Source: Dreissena polymorpha
Lineage: Eukaryota > Mollusca > Bivalvia > Myida > Dreissenidae
Assembly: GCF_020536995.1 (NCBI RefSeq)
Contig: NC_068367.1
Coordinates: 63,087,122 to 63,151,121 of the forward strand
Reading direction: 5' to 3'
Length of the DNA stretch: 64,000 bases
Numbering within the stretch: position 1 is the stretch's first letter; every line of letters begins with the position of its first letter. The notes below the pieces were generated by a model. That model was given only the letters and a program-made list of their open reading frames with translations, did no database searches and was not told the origin of the DNA. Of this stretch, positions 34,790-47,499 are shown one piece after another. A program made the translations under genes and the position numbers.

Positions 34790-34863
34790 TGCGTGGTGTA
34801 GCGGTAGAGCGTGTTCGTTTACTACAAAAGAACCCCGATTCAAATCCCGCAGCAGACTTACGC
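34790..34863 (+). tRNA. tRNA-like relic
   Basis: A box TAGCGGTAGAGCG (about 34,799-34,811) and B box GATTCAAATCC lie about 35 bases apart as in a tRNA. The stems do not close properly and no anticodon can be assigned, so it is a tRNA pseudogene or SINE head. Confidence 0.4.
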
Positions 34864-34864
34864 T

Positions 34865-36140
34865 TTTATGTGATGAATTCTTCCTGATCTTTGTAGGTAC
34901 GATGCAACCATTAGTTTTTAATGTGAGTTGATAATTCACTATCCATTGTTTTCACATATTAAAACATATGTTTTCAAAATGGAACTATTGTGCAAATAAA
35001 AACTTAGCAATTCTGTGTTATATTGCTTGGGTGAACAATTTGAACTTTTATGGACCTGATTACTTTCGTTTACAAAAGACTAAAAAGCAGTTTAGAATAG
35101 TTGTTTAGTAATGAAATATATTTCATAAATTAGTGCAACATATGGTATTCTTAACGGCAGCATGTTATGGCCTATTAATTTGTGGCAAAAGTCTGCTCTT
35201 AAAAGTGCAGCTGGAACTTTATATCTTTGCTATAAAACAGGATATTTGTCTATTGTTAATTAATGATATCTTATAGAAAACTGTCTTGCTCAAAGTTTGT
35301 TATTATCCTTTAGCTGTTTTTAATGCATACAAACTTATGCATATAGATTGGTATTCATTTCTGGTTTGATAAAAGGGAAGATAACAATACTTGTGTTCTT
35401 ATGTTTTCTTTAAGCTTCTTTTTACAATCATTTAGCATCATACATGGATATACATGTACCATGTTTTACTTAAATTAATTCCAAATTAGTTTATAAGAGT
35501 GCATTTACAAATGAATGGTTTAGGAACAATTTGGGGAAAAAAAAGATCAACGATAAGCAATTGGAATATTTTATAGTTGTTAATTGTTCGTTAATTTTTA
35601 CCTAAACTGTACTTCTGGTTGCATAAAACATGCTCAAATAAAAGAACACAGCAAAAATGTTGTATTAATAATGATAACAATGTCATCCAAATATTGCTAA
35701 TTGTCATTCCCTTGCTAATCTATCTTTGTATATTAAAAGATATAACACATAATATTGGTAAAATGGGTGCGATCTAGTGGTGTTGTCAATTAAAATGCAG
35801 GTTATTTTCAACTAATAAATGTTATGTTAAAAATGTTATAATATATCATCTATAATTTTCGTCAATAAACAGTATACCGTTATAGTACACATTGTTTTTA
35901 CAAAAGGACTGATTTATGTATTGTTAGGCAAATTAAATTAATTTACAATGTACCAATGTAACACCGGTTGTATATGACATTTATTTTATATCTGAAGAGT
36001 GCATATAGATGTAGTAAAGTAAATGATAAAATGTACGTAAATATGATTCGTACTGAAAATAGCGTTCTCATGATATGCGCACTGGATAACAGGATAAAAC
36101 ACATCTGCGGCCACAATTTACTTATAGAAACAGTGTGTAT
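34865..36140. other. AT-rich non-coding DNA
   Basis: No gene or named repeat supported. Confidence 0.4.
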
Positions 36141-36144
36141 ATAT

Positions 36145-36290
36145 AGAGAATACTAGGTTAGCGTTGAATACAGAGAAGTTTATGTTGCGAGGCTTAGAAC
36201 GCCGGAAGCGCGAGCCTTGGCGAGCGCTTTCGGCGTTCGAGCCGAGCAACATAAACTTCTCTGTATTCAACGCTAATCCTAGTATTCTAT
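36145..36290. mobile_element. Foldback element with ~58-bp arms
   Basis: The left arm GAATACTAGGTTAGCGTTGA ... AACATAAACTTCTCTG-complement text is mirrored by CAACATAAACTTCTCTGTAT ... CCTAGTATTC. Only about 28 bases separate the arms. Both overlapping open frames across it are palindrome artefacts. Confidence 0.85.
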
Positions 36291-36824
36291 TTATCCCATT
36301 TGATTTTTTCAACGTGACATTTAACATAAATAGATCTAATAACCTTAACAATAATATTAATTCAGTCATAAAAGCGCTTAAAATCTAACAAATGTAACCA
36401 TGCGTAGTGATATACATGTATTTGTTCTGGTACGCAAAATAGTCTTTAAAAAATCCACACACAAACTGTTAAACAAGTAAAAATATCACCATATGCCTCC
36501 ATTCAATTTTACGCAGTATGCGAATTTTAACACATTACGACCGCGAAAAGAAGATTTTACTTTACTTTAATTTATTTTATTTTCGAAAGAAAATGATCAA
36601 AATCCAATATGGCGGCGATTGCTCCTGACAAAATGCTGTCGATGTCAACATACATGTACACCATCGACGACCTAGCTCTGGCTACCATAACTTTAAATGT
36701 CGCTTTTTATGATTTTTGACTGGCGCGACTTTGTACAGGTCTGTCAATACTAAATAAACTGTACGCTAAAGTTTCTTTAGCTATCGAAGACCTTGACAAT
36801 TTTGACGAGTAAATACTCCTATAA

Positions 36825-36906
36825 ATATGAGGTCGATTTACATCGACCTCATATCGTTTAACGTTATTTTGCAATAGCATCGTTCCGACATGAATTCATG
36901 TCGGAA
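36825..36906. repeat. Two adjacent perfect palindromes
   Basis: A 13-bp stem with 4-base loop (ATATGAGGTCGAT at 36,825-36,837 and ATCGACCTCATAT at 36,842-36,854) is followed 28 bases on by a perfect 24-base palindrome centred on GAATTC (36,883-36,906, starting TTCCGACATG). Confidence 0.85.
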
Positions 36907-36909
36907 GCT

Positions 36910-39770
36910 TTAACGGCATCAAATTCATATAACAGCACAGAATAATCATGCAATAAATTATTAAACATAAAATATAAACATTATTTTACTAATTGCATTA
37001 GAAAAATGTTTATACAAACTTACAAGTAATGATAGTCCAGACCTTAAAACACTACCACTGTTCAAATTCCATATTGTTGCCATATAGCACTGTGTAAATT
37101 GAAAGTTGCATAATGTTACCTCATTGGTCGGTTATAAATACATTGTTTCTCTATATATAGTATTCGATTTAGACGAAAATAATAATTTACGTGGAATGTC
37201 ATATTAGTTTTCCATTAAAACTTTGATCTTGCCGTGTGTGTTTATGGACGTTATTAATTATGTTATACTTATTTTTGTATTTCATTAAGAATTAGAACGT
37301 GTAGCCCTTTTTGTTAACTGTTTTTAGCAAACGATTCGCGGCTAAATAAGACACGGAAAATGGTTAAAGCGACACTTTCATTTAAAGGTTTAATGTGAAC
37401 AATATTAAATGAAGCCTTTTTTGGTATTAATATATTTTATTGACATGTTAAATTCGATACTTGAAAAGGTGTTTAGTCTTTAAAAAGATGTCGCTGATAT
37501 TGTTAATTTCAATAACTGTTAATATGCTTAATGTTGTATAAGAAATTGAATAGTTTCACTGAGTTGTATTCCCGCCTAAAATCCGATATCGTAAAACGCG
37601 CAACGGTTAAGAATAAGGTCTGAATAAGTTTAGGTATTCAAATCCGAATATCTGCAGCTGTGTAAGCTGGGAAGCCCCGTTTTAGCTTTAACAACCGCAA
37701 GCGAAACAACATACTTTTTTAAGTCTTGCACTAAGACTCCATGATCACAAGTATAGGTCCCTGCTGTGGCGTATGACACCATAGTGCTATTTAGTATCGG
37801 TCGGCACAGTATCTGATCATAAAGAGATAATTGGTTTGTGCTGAACACAGGGGCAATAAAACCACAGATCTATCGATAAACAAGATTATGGAGATATCTT
37901 TTATTGAACACCGCGATAAAAATGCTCAAACCACGGACTCTAGATTACACGGATAAGAAACATGGCAACATTCTCAGAATCATCACTGCTATATGTGTAA
38001 TCACCTAACAATTCGTCTAAAAATAATTTATATATTTGAGTTGAAGACGATGTACTGTTGTATAAGTCTGAATAAACTATCTGTCTGCCTGTCTAAATCT
38101 AAGCCGTCATCGTCCCAGTGAAAAAAATATGATTTTGAATAGTTGGACATGATGCCCTGATGTCAAAATACGAAATGCGTAACACCGACCGTGATATTCA
38201 AGAATCTTTAATAAATTGATAATTTAAGGTAAATAACATTTCATATAATTATACATAAGTCCCTCGTTGATAATTAACAGCAAACGATGAATGTTTTTGA
38301 CACCCATTTTATTTCAAGTATGCATGCAAAGCCGAATAAAATCGAGAGGATCCGCTATAAAAGCTGTTTCATCATAAAGTTATCACCCTTTCTGTGTTAT
38401 AAACAAGAGCTGAAATCGTTAATTTGTTAAGATTTATTTATAATAAGCTTTATTGATATGTTTCGTGAACAAAATACCACAATATATTCCATCAAAAATA
38501 TAATAATCATGGCAAAGGAAATTCAATGGCCGGTTTCTAAACAAAAGCACAATCGCCAAGATCGTAGCATCAGTTCAGTGCGTTAGGAACGCGCGTTACT
38601 TTCTTCCGCCTTCATTCCTTAATTACTTTCGTTTTTTTAAACAATTTTTTTCTATCGTATACAGAATTCTATTCTCCTAAGCAAGATGTAATTTTTAAAA
38701 CTGAACTCCAAATATAAACGCTACAAATTGGTATTAAGTACGAACATGTCAACCGTAAATCTAGATTCTAAAACTCCAATACGGTATGATATTTGCAAAA
38801 GTTAAAGTTATAACTCGCCGGGCTGTCGAAATCAGAAGAAACACTTAATATATGTTTATATATCTGTTTACTACGGAACGTAAGCTTTCTAATGATATAT
38901 AATTTGTCAAAATCGGCCGAGAAATGAAACTATAATTCAACAAAAGACGTGAGTGGGTACATCAAAATGTATAACCTCGGCGCTTCGCTTTACGCTAATT
39001 GTACAAGATCGATAGCCACAACACGGTAAAACGCGCGGTGGTAAAACATAAAATGTGTATTTCTTGTGTTTATCTCGCTATAAATCCATTAATAGCAACG
39101 GGAGTATACTAAAACGTATATTTTTTGAAAGAGGAATTAATAAGCAACAATATAACGTATAAACCAATAAAATCGAATGAATAGTTTTTGCATAAGATTG
39201 AATTTACTACAGTAAGGGTCAAATACTCGAGTCATCTCCTATCAATATACACTCCGTGATACAACTGGTAGTTTTAACACACACATATAGGTTTCATTTA
39301 ATTAAAAAGTACAGAAAGCTAAAAAGTGATGTGGTTTGTTGTACAACAACAATTGGTTATGTGTAACCTATTCAAAAAATAATTTCGTTCAAGATTATTC
39401 AATGTAATTCTATAAACGACAAACACACTTCGTGTGTTGTGTATGTTTATTTTTAAAAATGTACATAAGTGGTTTAAAAGCACAATTTTTACACATTTAA
39501 GAGGTAATCGCTCACATTTATGTCTAATTAATGATAATTTTATGCATTAGCAAAGATTTAACGAGAAAAACTGAAGTTTAAGTTGAACTCAATTTGCTAT
39601 AGGAAAACGACGGTAGCCGTTTAGACGTAAGCGGGGTAGCTTACGTCTAATTATTTGGACTAACGAGTAAACAGACAATTGCAGCGAATGACACTTTATT
39701 TGACAAAATATACAGGGCAATACGTTTTCCGACTTCGGACGACGAATTTAAGGACGCGCAGAACGTGTTT
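36910..39770. other. AT-rich non-coding DNA
   Basis: No supported gene. A minus-strand frame at 37,630-37,848 shows a faint sushi-like SYATAGTYTCDHG, not strong enough to call. Confidence 0.4.
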
Positions 39771-39774
39771 TTAG

Positions 39775-40965
39775 CTCATCTATTTTTTGAAAAAAAATTA
39801 TGAGCTATTGTCATCACCTTGGCGTCGGCGTCGGCGTTGGCGTTGGCGTTGGCGTTGGCGTCGGCGTCCGGTTAAGTTTTGCGTTTAGGTCCACTTTTCT
39901 CAGAAAGTATCAATGCTATTGCATTCAAACTTGGTACACTTACTTACTATCATGAGGGGACTGGGCAGGCAAAGTTAGATAACTCTGGCGTGCATTTTGA
40001 CAGAATTATGTGCCCTTTTTATACTTAAAAAATTGAAAATTTTGGTTAAGTTTTGCGTTTAGTTCCACTTTTCTCAGTAAGTATCAATGCTATTGCATTC
40101 AAACTTGGTACACTTACTTACTATCATGAGGGGACTGGGCAGGCAAATTTAGATAACTCTGGCATGCATTTTGACAGAATTATGTGCCCTTTTTATACTT
40201 AGAAAATTGACAATTTTGGTTAAGTTTTGTGTTTAGGTCCATTTTATTCCTTAAGCATTAAAGCTATTGCTTTCATACTTGCAACACTTACTAACTATCA
40301 TAAGGGGACTGTGCAGGCAAAGTAATGTAACTCTGACTGGCATTTTGACAGAATTATGTGCCCTTTTTATACTTAGAAAATTGAAAATTTGATTAAGTTT
40401 TGTGTTTAGGTCCACTTTATTCCTACAGTATCAAAGCTATTGCTTTCATACTTGCAAGATTTATGAACTATCATAAGGGGACCGCGCAGGCAAAGTTATG
40501 TAACTCTGACTGGCATTTGAACGGAATTATGGGCCCTTTATACTTAGAAAATTGAAAATTTGGTTAAGATTTATGTTTTGGTCCACTTTACCCCTAAAGT
40601 ATCATAGATATTGCTTTCATACTTGGAACACTCACAAACTATCATAAGGGTACAGTAAAAGGACAAGTTGCATAACTCTGGTTGTCATTGTTACGGAATT
40701 ATGGCCCTTTTTTGACTTAGTAACTTTTAATATATGGTTAAATTTTGTGTTTCGATCCACTTTACTTCTTAAGTATCAAGGCTATTGCTTTCAAACTTCA
40801 AATACTTACATGCTATCATGAGGTTACTGTACCTGGCAACTTTAATTTTACTTTGACCTTTGAATGACCTTGACTCTCAAGGTCAAATTATTAAATTTTG
40901 CTAAAATTGCCATAACTTCTTTATTTATGATTAGATTTGATTGATACTTTGATGAAACTACTCTT
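39775..40965 (+). repeat. Tandem array, ~173-bp unit, six copies, with GGCGTY microsatellite
   Basis: After AGCTCATCTATTTTTT and a GGCGTC/GGCGTT run (39,820-39,868), units start GTTAAGTTTTG at 39,871, 40,045, 40,219, 40,392, 40,563 and 40,737 (spacing 171-174). Units carry CAGAATTATGTGCCCTTTTT. The first two are nearly identical and later ones increasingly diverged. The array belongs to a bivalve repeat whose far end, AATAGATGAGCGGTCTGCAC, lies near 41,445. Confidence 0.9.
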
Positions 40966-40979
40966 ACCTGACATACCAC

Positions 40980-41345
40980 AATAGACTCCACCCAAACCAT
41001 CCCCCGTGCCCTCTCCTCCCCCCCCTCCCCCCCCTCCCCCCCCTATATATTTTTTTTTTTTTTTAAGATCATCTCACAAATGACCACCACACCCTCACAC
41101 TAAACCCCCCCCCCCACCCCACCCCCCCTCCCCCCCTAATTTTTTTTTTTTTTTTTTTTTTTTTAAGATCATCTCACAAATTACCACCACACCCTCACAC
41201 TATACCCCCCCCCCATTTTTTTTTAAAAAATGGTTATGTTTGAAATACCGTCCAACCATCGCACCCAAACCCCCCCCCCCCCATCGCCCCCCCAACCCCC
41301 CCCCCCGGATTTTTTTTTTTTTTTTCGCTTTTTTGGAAGATAATG
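40980..41345 (+). repeat. Poly-C / poly-T satellite
   Basis: Alternating runs of C (up to 14) and T (up to 28) are separated by a conserved linker, AAGATCATCTCACAAATGAC followed by CACCACACCCTCACACTA, seen twice at about 100-base spacing (41,064 and 41,163). Low complexity; assembly length here is doubtful. Confidence 0.85.
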
Positions 41346-41494
41346 TAATAAATGTCCACAACCCCACACTATACACCCCTCTTCACTCCACTCCTCCCTC
41401 CTTTGTGATTGAAAATGAGAGTCCCTTCACCTTTAAAAAGAAAATAGATGAGCGGTCTGCACCCGCAAGGCGGTGCTCTTGTTTATATAATGTT

Positions 41495-41595
41495 ATGGGT
41501 ATGCCGTGTGTGATCCGATGCATCAATGGCGCCCATGTTAAAATCATTTCCACGAGAACAGGGAACGACAAAAGTACAAACAAAAATCAAAACAC
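41495..41595 (+). mobile_element. PIF/Harbinger transposase exon fragment
   Basis: The plus strand reads MGMPCVIRCINGAHVKIIS and then TNKNQ, ending at a consensus donor GTAAGA at 41,596. This matches the Harbinger nuclease motif in which G-x-P-x-VIG-x-IDGTH-x-x-I leads to an NRK stretch. The catalytic Asp of DGTH is Asn here. Only this exon piece is left and it directly follows the satellite block. Confidence 0.45.
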
Positions 41596-41599
41596 GTAA

Positions 41600-42110
41600 G
41601 AACTAGTATCTTACCTTATTATCCTTTAAAATCCATCTAATAATCCATTTAACTCAATAATTGACGATTTTGCATCTATGGTCTTTAATAATTATTTTAG
41701 CATAGTTAAATAAAGACCCTTATGCCATTCTATCACTTTATTCAATGAGTTTATGAATGCGATACACTTTCTTCATCGTCACACGCTACGTCATGTACTC
41801 TACATTACTGCTGTTCAAATGAACCGGGGCAGTTTATCTAATAATAGCCGTTGGTAAACTCGGTTGCATTTGCAGATTTCTGTATACAAACATAATTATG
41901 TTTAAACTTGCACAATGTTTTATTTATCTATGGTAAATGCCCTTATTGTACGAGAAAATAATTTAATATATAAATACACAAAGAATGGAAAACATTCCAG
42001 TACACAACAGATAAATGAGTAGAAAATACCCGTGTACAAAATGGGACGTTCCCAATTCCAGTGTGGTGCTATTTTTACCATCTTATACTTTACACAGCTC
42101 TATGCCTAAC
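41600..42110. other. AT-rich non-coding DNA
   Basis: No gene or repeat supported. Confidence 0.4.
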
Positions 42111-42115
42111 GTGAA

Positions 42116-42608
42116 TTAAAGCGGGTATATACGATTTTGTCAAATATTTATGAATTTATATAAAATGTGTAAAAAACTAATTATATATATATTTCATTAT
42201 AAATTAAAATAAAAGTTAAGAGGAACAAGTGTCGAAAAATGCGAAATAAGCCAGATATTCAATTCTCAAATTGAAAACGGCTGTACAGCCGAATTCGCCC
42301 GCATGTATATCATACATGTACAATGTGAATCTAAACTTAGTTTAACGGTTTATTTGAATTTCTGCAACGATATCAATTCATACGACACACGAACACTAAC
42401 TCCAATCCTAATACAAAGACGAATGCTTCGGTTATTGTAGGAAAATATGTTCGTCACAATCGGCTTGTGCCGCTAATTTGTCTTTGCTGCATTTTATGAA
42501 ATTCGACTTTAATGTATAATTTTTCTTGTCTATTTTGTGTAATTGTAACATATTTTATCAATATATTACAAATAAACACATATAAAAAATCGTATATACC
42601 CGCTTTAA
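42116..42608 (+). mobile_element. TTAA-ended TIR element, copy 3
   Basis: Ends TTAAAGCGGGTATATACGAT and ATCGTATATACCCGCTTTAA are a perfect 20-base inverted pair with TTAA outermost. The interior matches copy 1 closely. This is the best-preserved copy and defines the family. Confidence 0.9.
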
Positions 42609-42609
42609 A

Positions 42610-45600
42610 AAGGAAAGCAAACATAGCAGATTATTCATGAACTGTGCGATATGTGTATGGCTTGTTGTACATTCTTTATATTTAAGTTAAATGTCAAAAG
42701 TATATGCTTTGGTTATAAACAATGCACATAATACGAAATAAGGAAAATGTGATCAATTGACAATTCAGATATGTCGACATACAGCACATGTAGAAAACAT
42801 GTGAAATAAGTCGCGTTTATAATAAATCGTCAAAAAAATGGGGAAATGACGCAATAAGTATGTCATTTTATGACGCCATTTAAAGGTTGACGGTCGTATA
42901 ATTTTGAAGCTCAAGTTTTGTCGACTTTGTTTCTTATGAAAAATCATTCAGTGGTAAAGTAAATATAAATAAAAAAATAATAAAACAAAAATCGTGTAAT
43001 TTTATATTTTATTTCTAAATTTCTTTTGGTGAATATGTCATATATATATTTTTCTGCAAAATATGCACATTTTCTTCTAATGGGTGACCTTAAAATTCGA
43101 TCAATGAACCAAACAATATCGACCTACATGTAATTTTAGCTCAAATCGCATGACGTCATTTAAAAAGTAGTCCGTGCACGTGACAGGTATATTCCACAGT
43201 GTTGAATACAAGCAAGTATACTCCACAACGTGTTATACCGTCAATGTCGCGGTGAAAATGGGATAAGTTAAATATCATTCATAGCACACATTATTTAGCA
43301 CGGTGCAATTAAAAATACTAGTATGATTAGATAAGTCTTACAACGAACCACCATTATGAGTTACTAAACTGTGGTTATGACATTCTAGAAGCAGTGCGCG
43401 GCGTTGTGAAAAGGGAACTGTTCCTAACGCTGGAACACGCTTTCGGTCTTAGACAGAAAAAGGCGCGTAATAAGCAATAATTGTACTTCTAACATTTTGA
43501 ATACACACATTCTCAAACCACAAACTCTTAAACGAACCCAATACTTAACAAACATGTTTATTTGCCAGAATATTTAGAAAAGACTATATTTGATTTAGGT
43601 GGAAACTTTTTTCGAGCACGCGTGTGTGTGTTATTGTGTGTGGTCATGATTACTCGTACTTTTCTGGGGTCCTCCTGTATCAGGTTTAGTTGTATGCAAA
43701 GATTAACCATTCATTCCATTAGCATTGGTTTGTAGCTATGATAATACCTGATTAGACCGCAAATCATGATTCGATGCTTGTTTTATAAAATATAATATAC
43801 AATTTAATCGAAAAACACAATTCCATATTTTAGGGGAGTTATTGCATTTATTCCAGAATGGTAATTCTTAATTGAACACTCGGTATTTATTGTTTTTCTA
43901 ACATCATTTTTCAAAAGAGTATTAACTTCATGTCGTTAATTGAATCACACTCTTGCATATATATGAATTCGTATAAATGCATTTTTGAGTTATACGAAAA
44001 TTTAAAACGGATATGTTTTAATAAAAGTTCAAGCAAGAAAATTGTCTACATAATATACAACTGCTATGTCTTTAATACAAACAATAAGGCTACCCAATCA
44101 TCGCCGACACTGTCTTAAATTTGTAACAGCAATAATGCATTTCATTTAATGATTTAAATGCGGAACTTGCGTTTATTTCTCAATAATTAAACAGATAATT
44201 TTATCCGGACCCTTTTGTGAATCACTCTAGCATCCCAAGTTTAAACGTCATCACTCTGTCGATATGTAATATTATGTAAGGAAATGTCCAAGAGCTCTTG
44301 TTGTAGTTGACCTATACTAAAATTATGTTGACATTGTGTCGCTGTCCATTTCAGTCGCTCCATTTGCGGACGAGAATAATAAAAGTACATGCTATCTTCC
44401 TACACCAACTGCAAATAGGACTTAAGTGCAGGAACATTCAAATTTCGCTCTTGTAATCGACCGTAAATCAGTTATGCACTTACAATGAACGATCCTTTAA
44501 CAGAAATTATACTGCAATCGAAGCAATTAAGTAAGTGCATCTCAAAATAAATGGACAGTTTTGATGATACTGTTAGTTCACTGAACTGTATACGATAACT
44601 GGCCTTTTTTTTTCTTCAAGACAAATCCTCTTAATTTAAAGGAACATGTTAAACCAAAGTGTAAAAGTGCAATGATTAACTATTTAACATTAACATGTTC
44701 GCAAATTTTAAACTTAAGAAACGACTGTAATCCTATTTCTGTAATTATTTATTTTCGATTAAAATTATTGATTTGTCATTTTTATTTAGTATCCCCTAGG
44801 CTTGTAAACTTCACAGCATTCAGAACATGTGCACTAAACTTGGTCTTAAACAACAAGATAGTGCAGCTCAATTTTGGTATTGTTGAATGTTAAAGGACTT
44901 CCCGTTAAATCAATAATGACTAAGAATGTCGTTTCAACGTAATGCGTTTTTAGTCTTGGCCTCTTTAGGTGCAATATTTAATTCAACGTTTGAGTGAGAA
45001 ATTATCAAAACGCACAATTCTATCATCAGAATCATCAGATTGATCTTACATCAAAGTAATAGAAAGAAGAAGACTTTCTGTCACAGAAGCTTTTAAACTG
45101 TCAAACCTAAGTTTGGCAATTAACTGCCTTTAAATTTCAGACAAAGTGAGCCCGCGAAATCTTTTAATACATTTTAAAACACATTCCTTTGCAGCATAGT
45201 TTTAATAGTTTTCAAATCCGTTGTCGTTAGAAACACTATGCACACGAATCTCTTCATCAATTAGTCATTATATTTAGGGGAATATTACTGTTGTATTTCA
45301 AATTTCAAATTTTCAATAAATAGTGCATTGAAGGTTTTGTCTTAGTAATTCCTTACTTATCACATAATGTTATCATTAATATGCACTTGTTTCTATGCAA
45401 TAATTATTAGTTAATACAACCTTTATATGCCTATGTATTTGTTGTACTTATTGACCATTTTAAAACGCCGTTGGATATTTGTTAAATTTGTTTAAATAGC
45501 CGTTTAAGAAAATAAACAGGTTTAAAGTGATAAGTATTGAACCAGTCTCGTTGAGTCAAACAAGATGACATCAGGCAGTGCGAAGTGTTCAAAATACTAA

Positions 45601-46810
45601 AATAAGAAAACAATGGCGATGCAAAACGATGTTTTGAAGATAAAAACACAATTCCTAAACATATTCGGGATTGCCATACCGAATGATGATCCTGTGGAGA
45701 TCATATTTCCGCAGTTTTATAAAATTTACAGTAATTGAACTTTGTAATCTATAAAAGTTCATGACATATTGTATCGTCATGATATATTGTTTGTTCATGA
45801 TACTTACCTGTCGTAGAAGCATACAGCTAATGCATTTATTAACTGATATACTTTTAATAATCATGCCAAACAATCCATTGAAGCTCTTTTGTTTCGATTG
45901 CTTCAACTTCAAAGTAATGTATACAACTAAAGCATGTGTATGCTTTGAATACTCGATCAGTTTTGAAGTCTTGAAGTTAAATATGCATACGTGATACATC
46001 ATGAAATACTGTTTCCTTCATAACCGTCTAGTTCGATTATGTCTTATTAAAACACCGATGATGCTTTAATCCTCTTAGTCGGAAATGATCGAACCAAGTT
46101 TTGCAAACACATGAGTTAACATAGAAGTTCGTATATATGCACATTTTTATAGGACATAAGAATAACCACTTTGCTTCGATCTTAATTTCTTTAAGCATTT
46201 ATACTATTATGTTATGTTCGTCGAACCAAAGAACTATATTTTTTATACCCTCTTTGTTCATAGCATCTAGTGTTCTTTTTTCATCACAAATAGATCATTA
46301 AATAAATGCTAAGTATTCATGCTTTAATTAAAATTACAAGACTGCTGATCGAACTGGAGGTTAATCATAGTCGTCTTTGATTTATTGGGCGAATTAAATT
46401 TGAATTACATTAGTTATCGTTTCGTATAACCATCTTTGCCATGTATTAACATATGGAGTTTATATGACGGCGTCGTGAGACTCTCCATCAAAGTACATCA
46501 AACACTACCACATTTCTGAGCTTTTAAGTTTAGATCGTGATGATTCCTCACGACTAACTGATACGGACATACCATAAGCATCGTAACTACCTAATGTAGA
46601 GTCATAATTTCTGACATCACACTATATTCGAACATTATTATAAAGACAAATGTTTTGAATAAAAATTAGATATATGCCAATTATGTTTCTTATTCAAACA
46701 ACACATCGATCCTAATACTTAATTGTAGCAAATCCAATTATACGCAGTTAACAGCGAGCACCGAAATCAAATGCTAAATTTATTCATGTATTTACGGAAT
46801 CCGGATAGTG
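42610..46810. other. AT-rich non-coding DNA
   Basis: No gene or named repeat supported over 4.2 kb. One CRE palindrome TGACGTCA lies near 43,151. The several 60-115-codon frames show no domain. Confidence 0.4.
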
Positions 46811-46819
46811 CCATTTATA

Positions 46820-47492
46820 ATATCGCCCTTCTTTCATCAAGGGCGACACACGACACAGGAAGCGCTTTTTTTCGCGACAGTCGCGGCGATGCACTATATT
46901 TTGCGCGACAGTCGCGGCGGCGCAGGATATTTTGCGCGAAAGTCGCGGCGGCGCACGGTATATTTAACACGATTTATCGCCCATGTGTAGGTAGCCCAAA
47001 AGATGATATATTGGATTAAATATATCGTGCGTCGCCGCGAATGTCGCGCGAAATATCGTGCGTCGCCGCGACGTTCGCGCAAAATATCATTTATCGCTTC
47101 GTGTGTCGCGCCTCGCGTTCAAAGGCGACGCACGAAACACGAAGCGACGCACGATATTTTGCGCGACAGTCGCGGCGACACACGATATTTTATAATCAAA
47201 TATCGCCCATATTATCCGAATCTTGTGTATCGCGGTAAAATTTCAGACCGCGAGACACGACGCACGAAGCGATACTCGATATTTTGCGCGACAGTCGCGG
47301 CTGACACGCGATATTTGTACTGTTCAAATATCGATGTAATAATTTCGGCTGTCGACTGTCACGTTTTAAAAAAAAATAATGTCGCCCTTTTATGTGCGAT
47401 ATCTCGCCCTTTGAACCCGACCGTCGCACTTTACGAACGCGACCGTCGCCCGTTATGAACGCGACCGTCGCCCTTTTATATGCGAGATATCG
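46820..47492. repeat. CpG-rich foldback satellite
   Basis: Units of about 32 bases, ATTTTGCGCGACAGTCGCGG followed by CGACGCACGAT, repeat on the plus strand near 46,873, 46,904, 46,934, 47,162 and 47,286, and in inverted orientation near 47,031 and 47,063. CGCGACAGTCGCG is itself a hairpin. The block opens with TATCGCCC and closes with GCGACCGTCGCCC repeats (47,405-47,480) that lead to TATGCGAGATATCGG. CpG density is far above the surroundings. Overlapping Arg-rich open frames on both strands result from the repeat and are not genes. Confidence 0.85.
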
Positions 47493-47499
47493 GCTTCCC

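Noticed and set aside
25333-34863. Functional tRNA genes at 25.3, 32.1 and 34.8 kb
   Set aside because: Each has A- and/or B-box text, but stems or loops do not close into a standard cloverleaf; they are treated as tRNA-derived relics.
36609-36720. Plus-strand start reading MAAIAPDKMLSMSTYMYTID with a good start context
   Set aside because: It is only 36 codons, has no clear donor or domain, and lies near palindromic repeats.
37630-37848. Minus-strand frame with sushi-like SYATAGTYTCDHG
   Set aside because: Only one cysteine pair could be placed and the rest of the domain is missing or out of frame; too weak to call.
41240-41599. 119-codon plus-strand frame starting with Pro-rich text
   Set aside because: The first half is poly-C/poly-T satellite; only the last ~34 codons resemble a Harbinger exon and these are listed separately.
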